64,000 bases of DNA. It comes from CAIWHR01 sp963846855 (lineage in GTDB: Bacteria; Pseudomonadota; Gammaproteobacteria; Burkholderiales; Casimicrobiaceae). The stretch covers positions 248,001 through 312,000 of the forward strand of contig CAWJXK010000007.1 of NCBI GenBank assembly GCA_963846855.1, read 5' to 3'. A model generated the notes under the pieces. It searched no databases, had not been told where the DNA came from, and saw only the letters and a list, made by a program, of their open reading frames with translations. The translations under genes were made by a program, and so were the position numbers. Below, in pieces: positions 46,729 to 56,800 of this stretch. Position 1 is the first letter of the stretch. The number at the start of each line of letters is the position of its first letter.

Positions 46729-48060
46729 TCAGGCGCCCGCGAGCTGGAATGGATATACCGGCGGCAGGCGCAGCAGGTTCGTGAGCTCGTCCAGCGCGCG
46801 CCGCGATTCGTCGAGCAGCGCCGGGTCCGCGAGATCGGCGGGGGCGAGCCGGTCGCGATAGTTGCGGCGGATCCAGCCGTCGAGCTCTCCCGCGAGCGCG
46901 TCGTCGAGCAGCACGCGGGCGCCGATCGACGCCCGCTCGGCATCGGTCAGCGCGACCCGCAATCGGAGGCACGCCGGTCCGCCGCCGTTCTCCATGCTCT
47001 GCTTCAGGTCGAACATGAGCACTTCGGCGATCGGCCCGCCGCTCGCGATGAGTCGTCCGAGATACGCGTCGACGCCGCGATGCTCGCGGCACTCCGCCGG
47101 CGCGACGAGCAGCAGCCGGCCGTCCGGCCGCGTCAGCAGCTGGCTGTTGAAGAGGTACGTCGACACCGCGTCGGCGAGGCTCACGTCCTCGTTCGTCACG
47201 ATCAGCGGAACGAAGCCGTTGCCGATCCTGGCAGCGAGGTCTGCGAGCACCCGCGGCTGATCGAGGTAGGCACGCTCGTGGCAAAAGAGAACCCTATCGT
47301 GACCGACGGCGATCACGTCGTTGTGAAAGACGCCTGCGTCGATCGCTTCCGGGTTCTGCTGCGCGAACGCGACGCGCGCGGGGTCGAGCGCGTGCCGGCG
47401 CGCGATTGCAGCCGAGGCGTCAAGCGTCTGTCGCGCGGGGAATCGCCGCGGCGCGGCGCCGGTGTCGTCGAATCCGGAACGTCCGTAGACGAAGAACTCG
47501 ACGCCGCCTCCATCTGCCGCCTCGAAACGCGTGTGATTGGCGGCACCTTCGTCGCCGAGCTGCGGCGCAGCGGGCAGCGGATCGTGGACGACGAAGCGCG
47601 CCGGGTCGGCGAAGATCGCACGCAGCACGCGTGTGGTCACGGGCGCCTCGAGTGCGCGATGGAAGTGGCTCGCCATGTTCGCCGGCGTGAAATGGAGCCG
47701 GCCGTCGGCCGTGTCGGCGGAAGGACTCACCGTCGCCGCGTTGGCGACCCACATCGCCGCCGCGGACGAACATGCGGCGAGCAGCCGCGGGGCGTCGCGC
47801 CCGGCCGTGGCGATGATCGCGGCGTCGGTCCCGGCGAAGCCCAGCGCGCGGAGCGCGTCGACCGCGGGACGCTCGTGCGGCGGCAGCACCGCCTGGGGAT
47901 AGCCGCGTGCCGCGAGCGCGCGCATCTTTGCGAGTCCCTGCAGCGCCGCCGCCTGCGGATTGGCGATGCGGTGCGCGTGCTTCTCCGAGGCGAGATTGCC
48001 TTCCGCGAGCCCGGAATAGTTGTGCGTCGGGCCCGGGATGCCGTCGAAATTGATCTCCAT
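46729..48060 (-). CDS. astB: N-succinylarginine dihydrolase
   Basis: 443 residues; second step of the arginine succinyltransferase (AST) pathway, turning N2-succinylarginine into N2-succinylornithine, CO2 and ammonia. INFDGIPGPTHNYSGLAEGN is the family start; the catalytic histidine is in FHNDVIAVGH and the cysteine in GGPACLRLRV. It begins directly after the stop of astA on the same strand, so the two are coupled. Confidence 0.95.
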   Translation of the reverse strand: MEINFDGIPGPTHNYSGLAEGNLASEKHAHRIANPQAAALQGLAKMRALAARGYPQAVLPPHERPAVDALRALGFAGTDAAIIATAGRDAPRLLAACSSAAAMWVANAATVSPSADTADGRLHFTPANMASHFHRALEAPVTTRVLRAIFADPARFVVHDPLPAAPQLGDEGAANHTRFEAADGGGVEFFVYGRSGFDDTGAAPRRFPARQTLDASAAIARRHALDPARVAFAQQNPEAIDAGVFHNDVIAVGHDRVLFCHERAYLDQPRVLADLAARIGNGFVPLIVTNEDVSLADAVSTYLFNSQLLTRPDGRLLLVAPAECREHRGVDAYLGRLIASGGPIAEVLMFDLKQSMENGGGPACLRLRVALTDAERASIGARVLLDDALAGELDGWIRRNYRDRLAPADLADPALLDESRRALDELTNLLRLPPVYPFQLAGA

Positions 48061-49104
48061 CTACCGGTCCCGCGGCGCGAGCGGCACTGCGCGCACGGTG
48101 TCGCCGTCGGCGAGCGCGAGCACCTTCGCGGCGTAGGGCAGCAGCGGAAAGCGGTCGACGCGCGGCGGCGCCGGCGCGATGATCGCGCGAAAATCCTCGA
48201 AGCGCCGGTTCGAGACGAGCCACGGGATCTCTTCCGCCAGAGTGTCGGGAACGGGGTCCCGCTCACCCTGCGTGATTTCCAGGATCTGGCTCTGCCGCAC
48301 CGCGTGGACGTTGTCGCGGAAGCATTCGACCGTCGGGCCCGCGTCGAAGATGTCGATGTAACCCTCGTAACGGAAGCCCTCCTGCTCCAGCATCGTTCGC
48401 GCCGCGCGGGTGTCGTCGTGCACCTCGCCGATCGCCGCGCGCGCCGATTCGGGCAGCAGGTTGACGTACACGGGATGGCGCGGCATCAGCTCGGCGACGA
48501 ACGATTTCTGGCCGATGCCGGTGAGATAGTCGGCCGTCGTGTATTCCATCGCGAAGAAATGCCGGCCCAATCCCTCCCAGAACGGGCTCTTGCCGTCGGC
48601 GTCGACCTTGCCGCGCAGCTCGGCAATCACCTTCGGCGCGAAACGCTCGGCGAACTCGGCGATGAAGAGGAGGCGGCTCTTGGCGAGCAGCGGGCCGTTG
48701 CGCCCGCGCCGGTACGCCTGGTCGAGGAACAGCGAGCAAAGCTCGGTATGTCCCGTGTGATCGTTCGACAGGAAGAGCGTCGGCGCAACGGTGTAGACGT
48801 CGAGCGCGCGCGACGCGTGCACCAGCGTGCCCACGTGATAGTTGTACCAGGGCTCGGTCAGGCCGACGGCGGCTTCGATGGCGGCGATGCCGACGACCCG
48901 CGCGGTCGCCGCGTCGATCAGCACGAACACGTAGCAGGCCTCCCCGCGCGAGGCGGTCCCCGCGAACGACGCCACCGAGCGCGCGATGCGCGACGCGAGG
49001 CGATCCCGGTTCGCCGGCAGCGTCGTCAGCCCGTGGCCGGTGCGCTCGGAGAGCGCGAACACCGCGGGCAGGTCATCAGGCGCGATCGGGCGGACATAGA
49101 ACAT
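48061..49104 (-). CDS. astA: Arginine N-succinyltransferase
   Basis: 347 residues; first AST step, succinyl-CoA plus arginine to N2-succinylarginine. MFYVRPIAPDDLPAVFALSE at the start, KSRLLFIAEFAERFAPKV in the middle and VYVNLLPESARAAIGEVHDD are AstA features. ATG 49104 is the first Met and gives family length. It lies 131 bases after astC, with a repeat element between. Confidence 0.95.
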   Translation of the reverse strand: MFYVRPIAPDDLPAVFALSERTGHGLTTLPANRDRLASRIARSVASFAGTASRGEACYVFVLIDAATARVVGIAAIEAAVGLTEPWYNYHVGTLVHASRALDVYTVAPTLFLSNDHTGHTELCSLFLDQAYRRGRNGPLLAKSRLLFIAEFAERFAPKVIAELRGKVDADGKSPFWEGLGRHFFAMEYTTADYLTGIGQKSFVAELMPRHPVYVNLLPESARAAIGEVHDDTRAARTMLEQEGFRYEGYIDIFDAGPTVECFRDNVHAVRQSQILEITQGERDPVPDTLAEEIPWLVSNRRFEDFRAIIAPAPPRVDRFPLLPYAAKVLALADGDTVRAVPLAPRDR

Positions 49105-49126
49105 CGCTACCGCTCAGATGTGTGGA

Positions 49127-49208
49127 GGTCGTCGTCCCCGCGGAGGCGGGGACCTAGTGCCTTTCGAGGCAACGAAGCTGGATTCCCGCTTTCGCGGGAA
49201 TGACGAAG
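49127..49208. repeat. Double-hairpin intergenic repeat between astC and astA
   Basis: Two hairpins in an 82-base stretch. GTCCCCGC (49134-49141) pairs with GCGGGGAC (49146-49153). ATTCCCGC (49182-49189) pairs with GCGGGAAT (49194-49201) around TTTC. This 'cccgctttcgcggg' type of element is common as scattered REP-like DNA in beta- and gammaproteobacteria; it lies between two genes of one operon and could alter mRNA stability. Confidence 0.6.
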
Positions 49209-49235
49209 GACGCCGAGGAGTTACACGACCGCGCA

Positions 49236-50537
49236 TTACGTCAGGGATCGATTGAGCGCGGTTTCGAGGCGCGAGAGGCCCTCGAGGATCTCGTCGAGGC
49301 TGATGACGAGCGACGGCGCGAGGCGCACGACGTCCGGTCCGGCGACGAGCACGAGCAGTCCCGCGTCTCCGGCGGCCTTCACGACGTCCATTGCCTTGCC
49401 CTTCCACGAGGCATCGAGCTCGCAGCCCAGCCACACGCCTTCGCCGCGCAGGTCGGCGAAGACGCGCCGGCGCGTGTTGATCGCCTTCAGGCCTTCCATG
49501 AAGAGCGCGTGCCGCGCCCTCACGCCGTCGAGCACCTCGGTGGTGTTGATGACGTCGAAGACCGCGCCGGCGACCGCGCAGGCGAGCGGGTTGCCGCCGT
49601 ATGTGCTTCCGTGCACGCCGACCGTGAAGGCGCTCGCGATGTCGGCGGTTGTGAGCATCGCGCCGACCGGGAAGCCGCCGCCCAGACCCTTGGCGCTCGT
49701 CATGACGTCCGGGACGATGCCCTTCTGCATGTAGGAAAAGAGCGTCCCCGTGCGGCCCATGCCGCTCTGGACCTCGTCGAGAATGAGAAGCGCGTGGTGC
49801 TCACTGCAGAGCCGGCGCGCGGCCTGCAGGAATTCCGGCGTGCCCGGGATCATGCCGCCTTCGCCTTGCAGCGGCTCCAGGATCACCGCGCAGACGTCAT
49901 CGCCGCCTTCGTCGCGGAACGCGGCTTCCAGCGCGACGACGTCGTTGTAGGGAATATGCGTGAAGCCGGCCGGATTGGGCCCGAAGCCCGTCGCGTATTT
50001 CGCCTGGCCGCCCGCGGTCACGGTGAAGAGCGTGCGGCCGTGGAACGCGTTGAGCGTCGAAATGACGCGCGCCTTCTGCGCGCCGTAGCGGTCGTGCGCG
50101 AAGCGCCGCGCGAGCTTCAGCGCGGCCTCGTTCGCCTCGGCGCCGGAGTTGCAGAAGAACGCGCGCTCGGCGAACGTCGCGTCGGTGAGACGCTTCGCAA
50201 GGCGCAGCGCCGGCTCGTTGGTGAGCCAGTTCGACGTGTGCCAGAGCTTCTTCGCCTGCTCTTCCAGCGCGCGCAGCATCGCCGGATGGCAATGGCCGAG
50301 CGCGGTGACGGCGACGCCGCTCGCGAAGTCGATGTACATCCGGCCGTCCTGATCCCACACGCGCGAGCCTTCGCCGCGCACCGGAATGAATTGTGCCGGC
50401 GCGTAGCACGGCACCATGACTTCGTCGAAGGTCGCACGGCTGACCGGCAGCGCCGCGGTGCCGCTGGTTGCAACCGCCTCGCGCGGCGGCGTCGCGGCGA
50501 CGACGGCGCGCGCGGAAGCTGAAAGGGAGGTGGACAT
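49236..50537 (-). CDS. astC: Acetylornithine/succinylornithine aminotransferase
   Basis: 433 residues; PLP-dependent class III aminotransferase. The PLP lysine lies in VMTSAKGLGGGFPVGAML and the family motif LLILDEVQSGMGRTG precedes it. AstC and ArgD are nearly alike; the AST role is preferred because astA and astB follow. ATG 50537 is favoured over the upstream frame by domain fit. A 50-residue basic start precedes the usual family start. It follows ridA by 11 bases. Confidence 0.85.
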   Translation of the reverse strand: MSTSLSASARAVVAATPPREAVATSGTAALPVSRATFDEVMVPCYAPAQFIPVRGEGSRVWDQDGRMYIDFASGVAVTALGHCHPAMLRALEEQAKKLWHTSNWLTNEPALRLAKRLTDATFAERAFFCNSGAEANEAALKLARRFAHDRYGAQKARVISTLNAFHGRTLFTVTAGGQAKYATGFGPNPAGFTHIPYNDVVALEAAFRDEGGDDVCAVILEPLQGEGGMIPGTPEFLQAARRLCSEHHALLILDEVQSGMGRTGTLFSYMQKGIVPDVMTSAKGLGGGFPVGAMLTTADIASAFTVGVHGSTYGGNPLACAVAGAVFDVINTTEVLDGVRARHALFMEGLKAINTRRRVFADLRGEGVWLGCELDASWKGKAMDVVKAAGDAGLLVLVAGPDVVRLAPSLVISLDEILEGLSRLETALNRSLT

Positions 50538-50548
50538 CGGATTCTTGG

Positions 50549-50914
50549 TCACGCCGGAATCGCGGTCGCGGCGACGACCTGGATCTCGATCCGGTACTGC
50601 GGCGCCGCGAGCGTCGCCTGGACCGTCGCGCGGGCGGGCGTCTGCCCGGGCACGACCCATTTCTCCCACACGGCGTTCATCGCGGCGAAGTCGCCCATGT
50701 CAGGCAGGTAGATCGTCGCGGACAGGATCTTCGACTTGTCGGTTCCGGCCTCGAAGAGCAGATCGTCGATTTGCGCCAGGACCTGCTGCGCCTGTCCGGT
50801 GATGTCCGCGGATGGCTCGTCGGCAACCTGTCCAGCGAGATAGACCGTTCCGGAGGCGCGGTTGATCACGGCTTCGGAAAGGCGCTTGCCGACGTGGCGG
50901 CGTTCGATCGTCAC
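50549..50914 (-). CDS. ridA: RidA-family enamine/imine deaminase
   Basis: 121 residues, trimeric YjgF/RidA fold. It hydrolyses reactive enamine/imine intermediates from PLP enzymes. GTVYLAGQVADEPSADIT and ATVQATLAAPQYRIEIQVVA are the family motifs; the arginine in PARATVQ is the catalytic one. GTG 50914 is used, with AAGGAT six bases upstream. Its place directly before astC is fitting, since AstC is a PLP enzyme. Confidence 0.85.
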   Translation of the reverse strand: MTIERRHVGKRLSEAVINRASGTVYLAGQVADEPSADITGQAQQVLAQIDDLLFEAGTDKSKILSATIYLPDMGDFAAMNAVWEKWVVPGQTPARATVQATLAAPQYRIEIQVVAATAIPA

Positions 50915-51036
50915 GATGCTATCCTTTGCGCTCGGGAAGAGGTGCGCGTGCATCATTCTAGACGAAACCGGCGATTTCGCAGCGGACCAGTCGCGCGATC
51001 CACGCCGATCCGCATCTGCCGGCACGAGGCGCCGCG

Positions 51037-51411
51037 ATGAGCCCGCGGATCGCAGTGACGCTCGCCGCCGCATTCCTCTTCGTCGCGGTCGGCGCGGGCG
51101 CGCTCGGTTCTCACGCGTTTCGCACGGTGATCGCCCCGGACCTGCAACCCGCGTTCGCCAACGCCGTGCAATATCACTTCTTCCATGCGTTGGGTCTTCT
51201 CGGCGTCGGAATCCTGCTGCTGCACAAGCCGCGCAGCCGACTCCTCGCGGCTTCGGGATGGCTGCTGGTCGCCGGACTCGTGCTTTTCTGCGGCTCGCTC
51301 TACTTCATCACGCTGACCGGCAATCACGCGCCGGGCGTGCTGACACCCGTAGGCGGCATCGCGTTCCTCGCCGCGTGGGCGACACTCGCTGCGGCGGCGT
51401 TGCGCTGGTAA
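51037..51411 (+). CDS. DUF423 (YgdD-like) membrane protein
   Basis: 124 residues with four membrane helices. GAGALGSHAFRTVIAPDLQ and NAVQYHFFHALGLLGVGIL are the DUF423 signature. Function unknown. It is a single gene between divergent ridA and convergent Bug receptor genes. Confidence 0.85.
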   Translation: MSPRIAVTLAAAFLFVAVGAGALGSHAFRTVIAPDLQPAFANAVQYHFFHALGLLGVGILLLHKPRSRLLAASGWLLVAGLVLFCGSLYFITLTGNHAPGVLTPVGGIAFLAAWATLAAAALRW

Positions 51412-51427
51412 CGCCGCCGCCGACGAT

Positions 51428-52414
51428 CTAGTCGATCTTAGCCCCCGAATCCTTCACGACTTTCGCCCACTTTGTGGTCTCCGCCGCGATGTGCTTCGCG
51501 AAATCCTCGGGCGACCCGCCCGCAGGGCTCGCACCCTGACTGCGGAGCTTTTCCTGCGCCTCCGGTGTGGCGAGCCACTTTCCGATTTCCGTATTCAGCT
51601 TCGCAACGATCGCGGGAGGCGTCCCGGCGGGCGCCAGGATCCCGAACCACGATGACGCCTCGAATCCAGGCAGCCCGGCCTCGGCGATCGTCGGCACATC
51701 CGGCAGCGCCGGCGCGCGCGTCGCCGAGGTCACGGCCAGCGCACGGAGCTTTCCGGCCCTGATCTGCGGCAGCGACGGCGGCAGGTTGTCGAACATCAGC
51801 TGCACCTGGCCGGCGATCAGATCCTGCACGGCTGGCGCGCTGCCCTTGTACGGGACGTGCACCATCTGCACGCCGGCCATCACCTTGAAGAGCTCACCGG
51901 ACAGGTGGATCGACGTCCCGTTTCCCGACGATGCGAAGTTGAGCTTGCCGGGATTGGCCTTCGCATAGGCGATGAGTTCGGCGACCGAGTTGACCGGCAG
52001 CGACGGATTGACGACCAGGACGTTGGGAACGCCGGCGACGAGGATCACCGGCGCGAAGTCCTTCACGGGGTCGTACGGCATCTTCGCGTAGAGGCTCGCG
52101 TTGATCGCGTGCGTGCCGACGGTGCCCATCTCGAGTGTGTAGCCGTCCGGCGCCGCCTTTGCGACGAGCTCGGTGCCGATGTTGCCGCCGGCGCCGGGAC
52201 GATTGTCGACGACGACCGACTGGCCCCACGCTTCGGTGAGCCGTTGCGCGACGTCGCGGGCGAGAATGTCGGTGGCACCGCCCGGTGGAAAAGGCACGAC
52301 CAGCCGGATCGGCTTCGACGGATACGCCGGCGCCTGCGCCAATGCGCTGGCCGCCACGGTCACAGCGGCGACGGCCGCGACGGCCGACAGGACACGCATT
52401 GCAATTCGAATCAT
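51428..52414 (-). CDS. Bug-family tripartite tricarboxylate receptor
   Basis: 328 residues with a signal peptide (VLSAVAAVAAVTVAASALAQ) cut near residue 27. YPSKPIRLVVPFPPGGATDI is the Bug signature; the carboxylate-binding loops follow (GQSVVVDNRPGAGGNIGTEL, HVPYKGSAPAVQDL). No TctA or TctB gene is nearby. Many betaproteobacteria have dozens of these. GGAGGAG lies four bases before ATG 52414, which is preferred over a much longer frame. Confidence 0.9.
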   Translation of the reverse strand: MIRIAMRVLSAVAAVAAVTVAASALAQAPAYPSKPIRLVVPFPPGGATDILARDVAQRLTEAWGQSVVVDNRPGAGGNIGTELVAKAAPDGYTLEMGTVGTHAINASLYAKMPYDPVKDFAPVILVAGVPNVLVVNPSLPVNSVAELIAYAKANPGKLNFASSGNGTSIHLSGELFKVMAGVQMVHVPYKGSAPAVQDLIAGQVQLMFDNLPPSLPQIRAGKLRALAVTSATRAPALPDVPTIAEAGLPGFEASSWFGILAPAGTPPAIVAKLNTEIGKWLATPEAQEKLRSQGASPAGGSPEDFAKHIAAETTKWAKVVKDSGAKID

Positions 52415-52701
52415 GGCTCCTCCGGTGATGCGGGCGGCCACATTGTCGCATTGCCTGACGTCCCTCGTGGCGCCATGGCCGCGGACCCGACATCGCGTTT
52501 GGCCATGACGCGAACCCGTCGGCGCGACCCCGGTGCGAACGCGGTGCAATTCTTCCGGCGATTGCCCGGGAATGCAACGCGGTCCGATAGCCGTCCGCCG
52601 CGGCGGCGCCGTGAAGGCGCTGATTGCCGGGGTCCGCTGCCGCGGCGCATAATCGTGCGCTTTGGGCGTCGCGCGCCCATTTCCCGGATGGGCCCCCCCT
52701 G

Positions 52702-53880
52702 ATGAAACGAGGTATCGCTGCGATCGTTGCACTTCTCGCCGTGGTCGTTGCCGCCGGCGGCGGCTACTGGCTTGGCCAGAGCCGCACGGACACGACCGCG
52801 GCCGCGGCGGGTGCGACGGGCGCCGCGAAGTCGCCGGCCGGCGCGGGCGCGATGCCCGGCGTCGCCGTCGAGGTCGCGAAGGTCGCCGCGGCGCCGATGC
52901 CGCAGGTGATCACCGCCGTCGGCAGCCTGCGTTCCGACGAGTCGGTGACATTGCGCCCCGAGGTTGCCGGCCGCGTAAGCGCGATTGAATTCAAGGAAGG
53001 CCTGCCGATCGCCAAAGGCACGACGATGGTGAGGCTCGATCCCGCGATCAACGAGGCCGAGTACGAGCAGGCGAAGGCGAACCTGTGGCTCGCGAAGACG
53101 AAATACGAGCGTGCGATCGATCTGCAGAAGCAGGGGTTCATCTCGAGCCAGGCGAAGGACGAGGCGGAAAACAATCTGCGGCTCGCCGAGGCGGCGATTG
53201 CGCTCGCGCAGGCGCATCTGGCGAAGACGGTGATCAAGGCGCCGTTCTCGGGCGTCGTCGGCCTGCGCTCGGTGTCGCTGGGCGATTACGTCAAGGAGGG
53301 CCAGGATCTCGTCAACCTCGAGTCGATCGATCCGCTCAAGGTCGACTTCCGAGTGCCCGAGGTCTACCTGAAGCAGGTCGGCGTCGGTCAGACGCTCGAG
53401 ATCGGTCTCGACGCGCTTCCCGGCAAGACCTACGAGGGCAAGGTGTTCGCGATCAATCCGCTGGTCGACGCCGGCGGCCGGGCGATCGTGATCCGCGCGC
53501 AGGTGCGCAACGCCGACACGGCGCTTCGTCCCGGCATGTTCGCGCGCGTGCGCCTCATCACCAAGAACGAGCGCGACACGCTCGTCGTGCCCGAGCAGGC
53601 GCTGGTGCCGCAGGGCGAGGATCAATACGTGTTCAAGGTCGTCGACGGCAAGGTGACGCGCGCGAAGGTCGAGACAGGCCAGCGCCGCGACGCCCGCGTC
53701 GAGTTGACGAAGGGCGTCGATGCCGGCGACATCGTGGTCACGGCCGGACAACTGAAGCTGCGCGACGGGATGCCGGTGACCATCGCGCCAGCGGCGACGC
53801 CGGTCGCCGCGGACAACGGTCCGGCGCCGGCGAAACCCGTCACGCCCGCGCAGGCAGGCGCCGCGCCGCCGCGCACCTGA
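52702..53880 (+). CDS. RND efflux periplasmic adaptor
   Basis: 392 residues. One N-terminal membrane anchor (IAAIVALLAVVVAAGGGYWLG) and no lipobox. A biotinyl-lipoyl half motif (TLRPEVAGRVSAIEFKEGLP), an alpha-helical hairpin (about 110-175, LWLAKTKYERAIDLQKQGFI), and the beta-barrel and membrane-proximal domains follow. Its stop lies 13 bases before the transporter gene. ATG 52702 has a weak site, but the protein starts at the conserved anchor. Confidence 0.85.
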   Translation: MKRGIAAIVALLAVVVAAGGGYWLGQSRTDTTAAAAGATGAAKSPAGAGAMPGVAVEVAKVAAAPMPQVITAVGSLRSDESVTLRPEVAGRVSAIEFKEGLPIAKGTTMVRLDPAINEAEYEQAKANLWLAKTKYERAIDLQKQGFISSQAKDEAENNLRLAEAAIALAQAHLAKTVIKAPFSGVVGLRSVSLGDYVKEGQDLVNLESIDPLKVDFRVPEVYLKQVGVGQTLEIGLDALPGKTYEGKVFAINPLVDAGGRAIVIRAQVRNADTALRPGMFARVRLITKNERDTLVVPEQALVPQGEDQYVFKVVDGKVTRAKVETGQRRDARVELTKGVDAGDIVVTAGQLKLRDGMPVTIAPAATPVAADNGPAPAKPVTPAQAGAAPPRT

Positions 53881-53893
53881 CGCGCGCCCGCCG

Positions 53894-56800
53894 ATGCTGC
53901 TCCCCGAAATCTGCATCCGTCGGCCGGTCTTCGCGACCGTGCTCTCGCTCATCGTCCTGCTGGTCGGGCTGATCGCGTACACGCGGCTGCCGGTGCGCGA
54001 ATATCCGCGCATCGACGAGCCCGTCGTCAGCGTCACGACGACCTATCGCGGTGCGTCGGCCGAGGTCGTCGAGTCGCAGGTGACGAAACCGCTCGAGGAT
54101 TCGCTGTCCGGCATCGAGGGCGTCGAGGTGATGACATCGCAGAGCCGGTCGGAGATAAGCCAGATCAACGTCCGCTTCACGCTGAAGCGCGACCCCGACT
54201 CGGCCGCCGCCGACGTTCGCGACAAGGTCGCGCGGGTTAGGGGCCGGCTGCCCGACACGATCGACGAGCCGATCATCGGCAAGGTCGAGGCGGATTCGAA
54301 TCCGGTGATCTACATCGCCGTGCAGGCGGGGACGCTTTCGCCGCTCGAGGCCTCCGACTACGTGAAGCGCTACATCCAGCCGCGGCTGTCGGTGCTGCCC
54401 GGGGCCTCCGACGTTCGCGTATTCGGCGAGCGGCAGATTTCGATGCGGATCGACCTCGACCGCACGCGCCTCGGAGGCTACAAGCTGACCGTGCAGGACG
54501 TCGAGGATGCGATCCGACGCCAGAACGCGGAGATCCCGGCTGGCCGCATCGAATCGCAGGCGCGCGAGTTCACGGTGGTTGCCGAAACCGACCTCCAGAC
54601 GCCCGAGCAGTTCGGCAGCATCATCGTCGCCAACGTCGGCGGGTATCCCGTGCGCATCCGCGACGTCGGCAACGTCGCGATCGGCGCCGTCGACGAGCGC
54701 ACGGTGTCGCGCTTCAACGGCAAGCCATCGCTCAACATCGGCGTGGTCAAGCAGGCGGTCGCGAATCCACTCGATCTCTCCAAGGCAGTGCAGGCGGAGG
54801 TGAAGCAGATCAACACGACGCTCCCGTCCGGGATGCATCTCGTCATCGGCTACGACACGTCGGTCTTCATCGACCACTCGATCGCGTCGGTGTTCGAGAC
54901 GATCCTCGAGGCGATCGCGCTCGTCGTGCTGGTGATCTTCTTCTTCCTCCGGAGCCTTCGCGCGACGGTGATCCCGCTGGTGACGATCCCGGTGTCGCTG
55001 GTCGGCGCCTTCGCGCTGATGTACGTCTTCGGATTCACGATCAATACGCTGACGCTCCTCGCGCTCGTTCTGGCGATAGGTCTCGTCGTCGACGATTCGA
55101 TCGTGATGCTGGAGAACATCTTCCGGCACGTCGAGGCAGGCCAGCCGCCGAAGGCGGCGGCGATCGCCGGCGCACGCGAAATCGGCTTCGCCATCATCGC
55201 GATGACACTGACGCTCGCATCGGTGTACGCGCCGCTCGCGTTCGCGCAGGGGCGCATCGGCCGGCTCTTCATCGAATTCGCGCTCGCGCTGGCCGGCGCC
55301 GTGCTGGTCTCGGGATTCGTCGCGCTGACGCTGTCGCCGATGATGTGCTCGCAGCTGCTGCGGCACCAGGCGAAGCATTCGTGGATCTACAACCGGATCG
55401 AGGCGTTCATCGACGCGCAGACGCGCTCGTACCGCCGCCTGCTGGGCATCACGCTGCGCCATCGCGGCTATGTGATCGCCGCGTGGTGCGTGGTCCTCGC
55501 GCTGGGCGCATTGTTCTTCACACTGCTGAAAAGCGAGCTCGCCCCGCTCGAGGACCGCGGCATCGTTCTTTCGGTCGTGTCGGCGCCGCAGGGCTCGACA
55601 CCGCAGTACACCGCCGAGCAGTTGCGCCCGATCGAGGAATACTACGCGCAGATTCCGGAGGCCTTCGCGTACGGCGCGATCGCGGGATTTCCGACCGTCG
55701 TCGACGCGATCGCGTTCCTGCGGCTCAAGCCCTGGGAGGAGCGGATCCGCACCCAGCAGCAGATCGCGAACGAGCTGCGGCCGAAGCTGATGTCGATCCC
55801 CGGCGCGTTTGCCTTCCCGATCAATCCGCCGTCGCTGGGACAGCCATTCCGGTCGACGCCGGTCGAGTACGTCATCATGTCGCAGATCCCCTACTCGGAA
55901 TTGCAGCGCGTCGTCGACCGCTTCGTCGACGAGGCGCGCAAGTATCCGGGCGTGCAGAACATGCAGACCGACCTGCGCCTCAACACGCCGGAGCTCCGCG
56001 TCACGATCAACCGCGACAAGCTGTCCGACGTCGGCACGCCGGTCGACACCGTCGGCCGCACGCTGGAGACGATGCTGGGCGGGCGCCAGGTCACGCGGTT
56101 CAAGAAGGACGGCGAGCAGTACGACGTGATCGTGCAGGTCGCGCCGATCGACCGGTCGACGCCGTCCGACATCAGCGACGCGTACGTGCGCTCGCGCGAC
56201 GGCGGCATGGTCCAGCTGTCCAACCTGGTCGACGTGCACGAACACGTTGCCCCGCAATCGCTCAACCACTTCAACCGGCTGCGCGCGGTCAAGGTGACCG
56301 CGACGCTTGCGCCGGGCTACGCCATCAAGGACGCGCTGACGGCCATGGACGACGCGGCGAAGCGGGCGCTCCCGCCCACCGCGCAGACCGATGTCGACGG
56401 CCAGTCGCGCGAGTTCAGGAAATCGGGCACCGAGATCTATTTCACGTTCGTGCTGGCGCTGGCCTTCATTTACCTCGTGCTGTCCGCGCAGTTCGAGAGC
56501 TTCGTCCATCCCTTCATCATCATGCTGTCGGTCCCGCTGTCGATGACGGGCGCGCTGTTCCTGCTGTGGCTGACCGGCGGGACGCTCAACATCTACAGCC
56601 AGGTCGGGCTGGTCACGCTGGTCGGCCTCATCACCAAGCACGGGATCCTGATCGTCGAATTCTCGAATCAGCTGCGGGCCAAGGGCGAGGCGCTGACCAA
56701 TGCCGTCGTCGACGCCGCCACGCTGCGGCTGCGGCCGATCATGATGACCACAGGCGCGATGGTGCTGGGGGCGCTCCCGCTCGCCCTGGCGCACGGCGCG

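Noticed and set aside
53840..56794. A 984-codon open frame opposite the RND transporter
   Set aside because: Antisense shadow of a gene with clear RND residues; composition is Arg/Asp/His-rich and no family fits.
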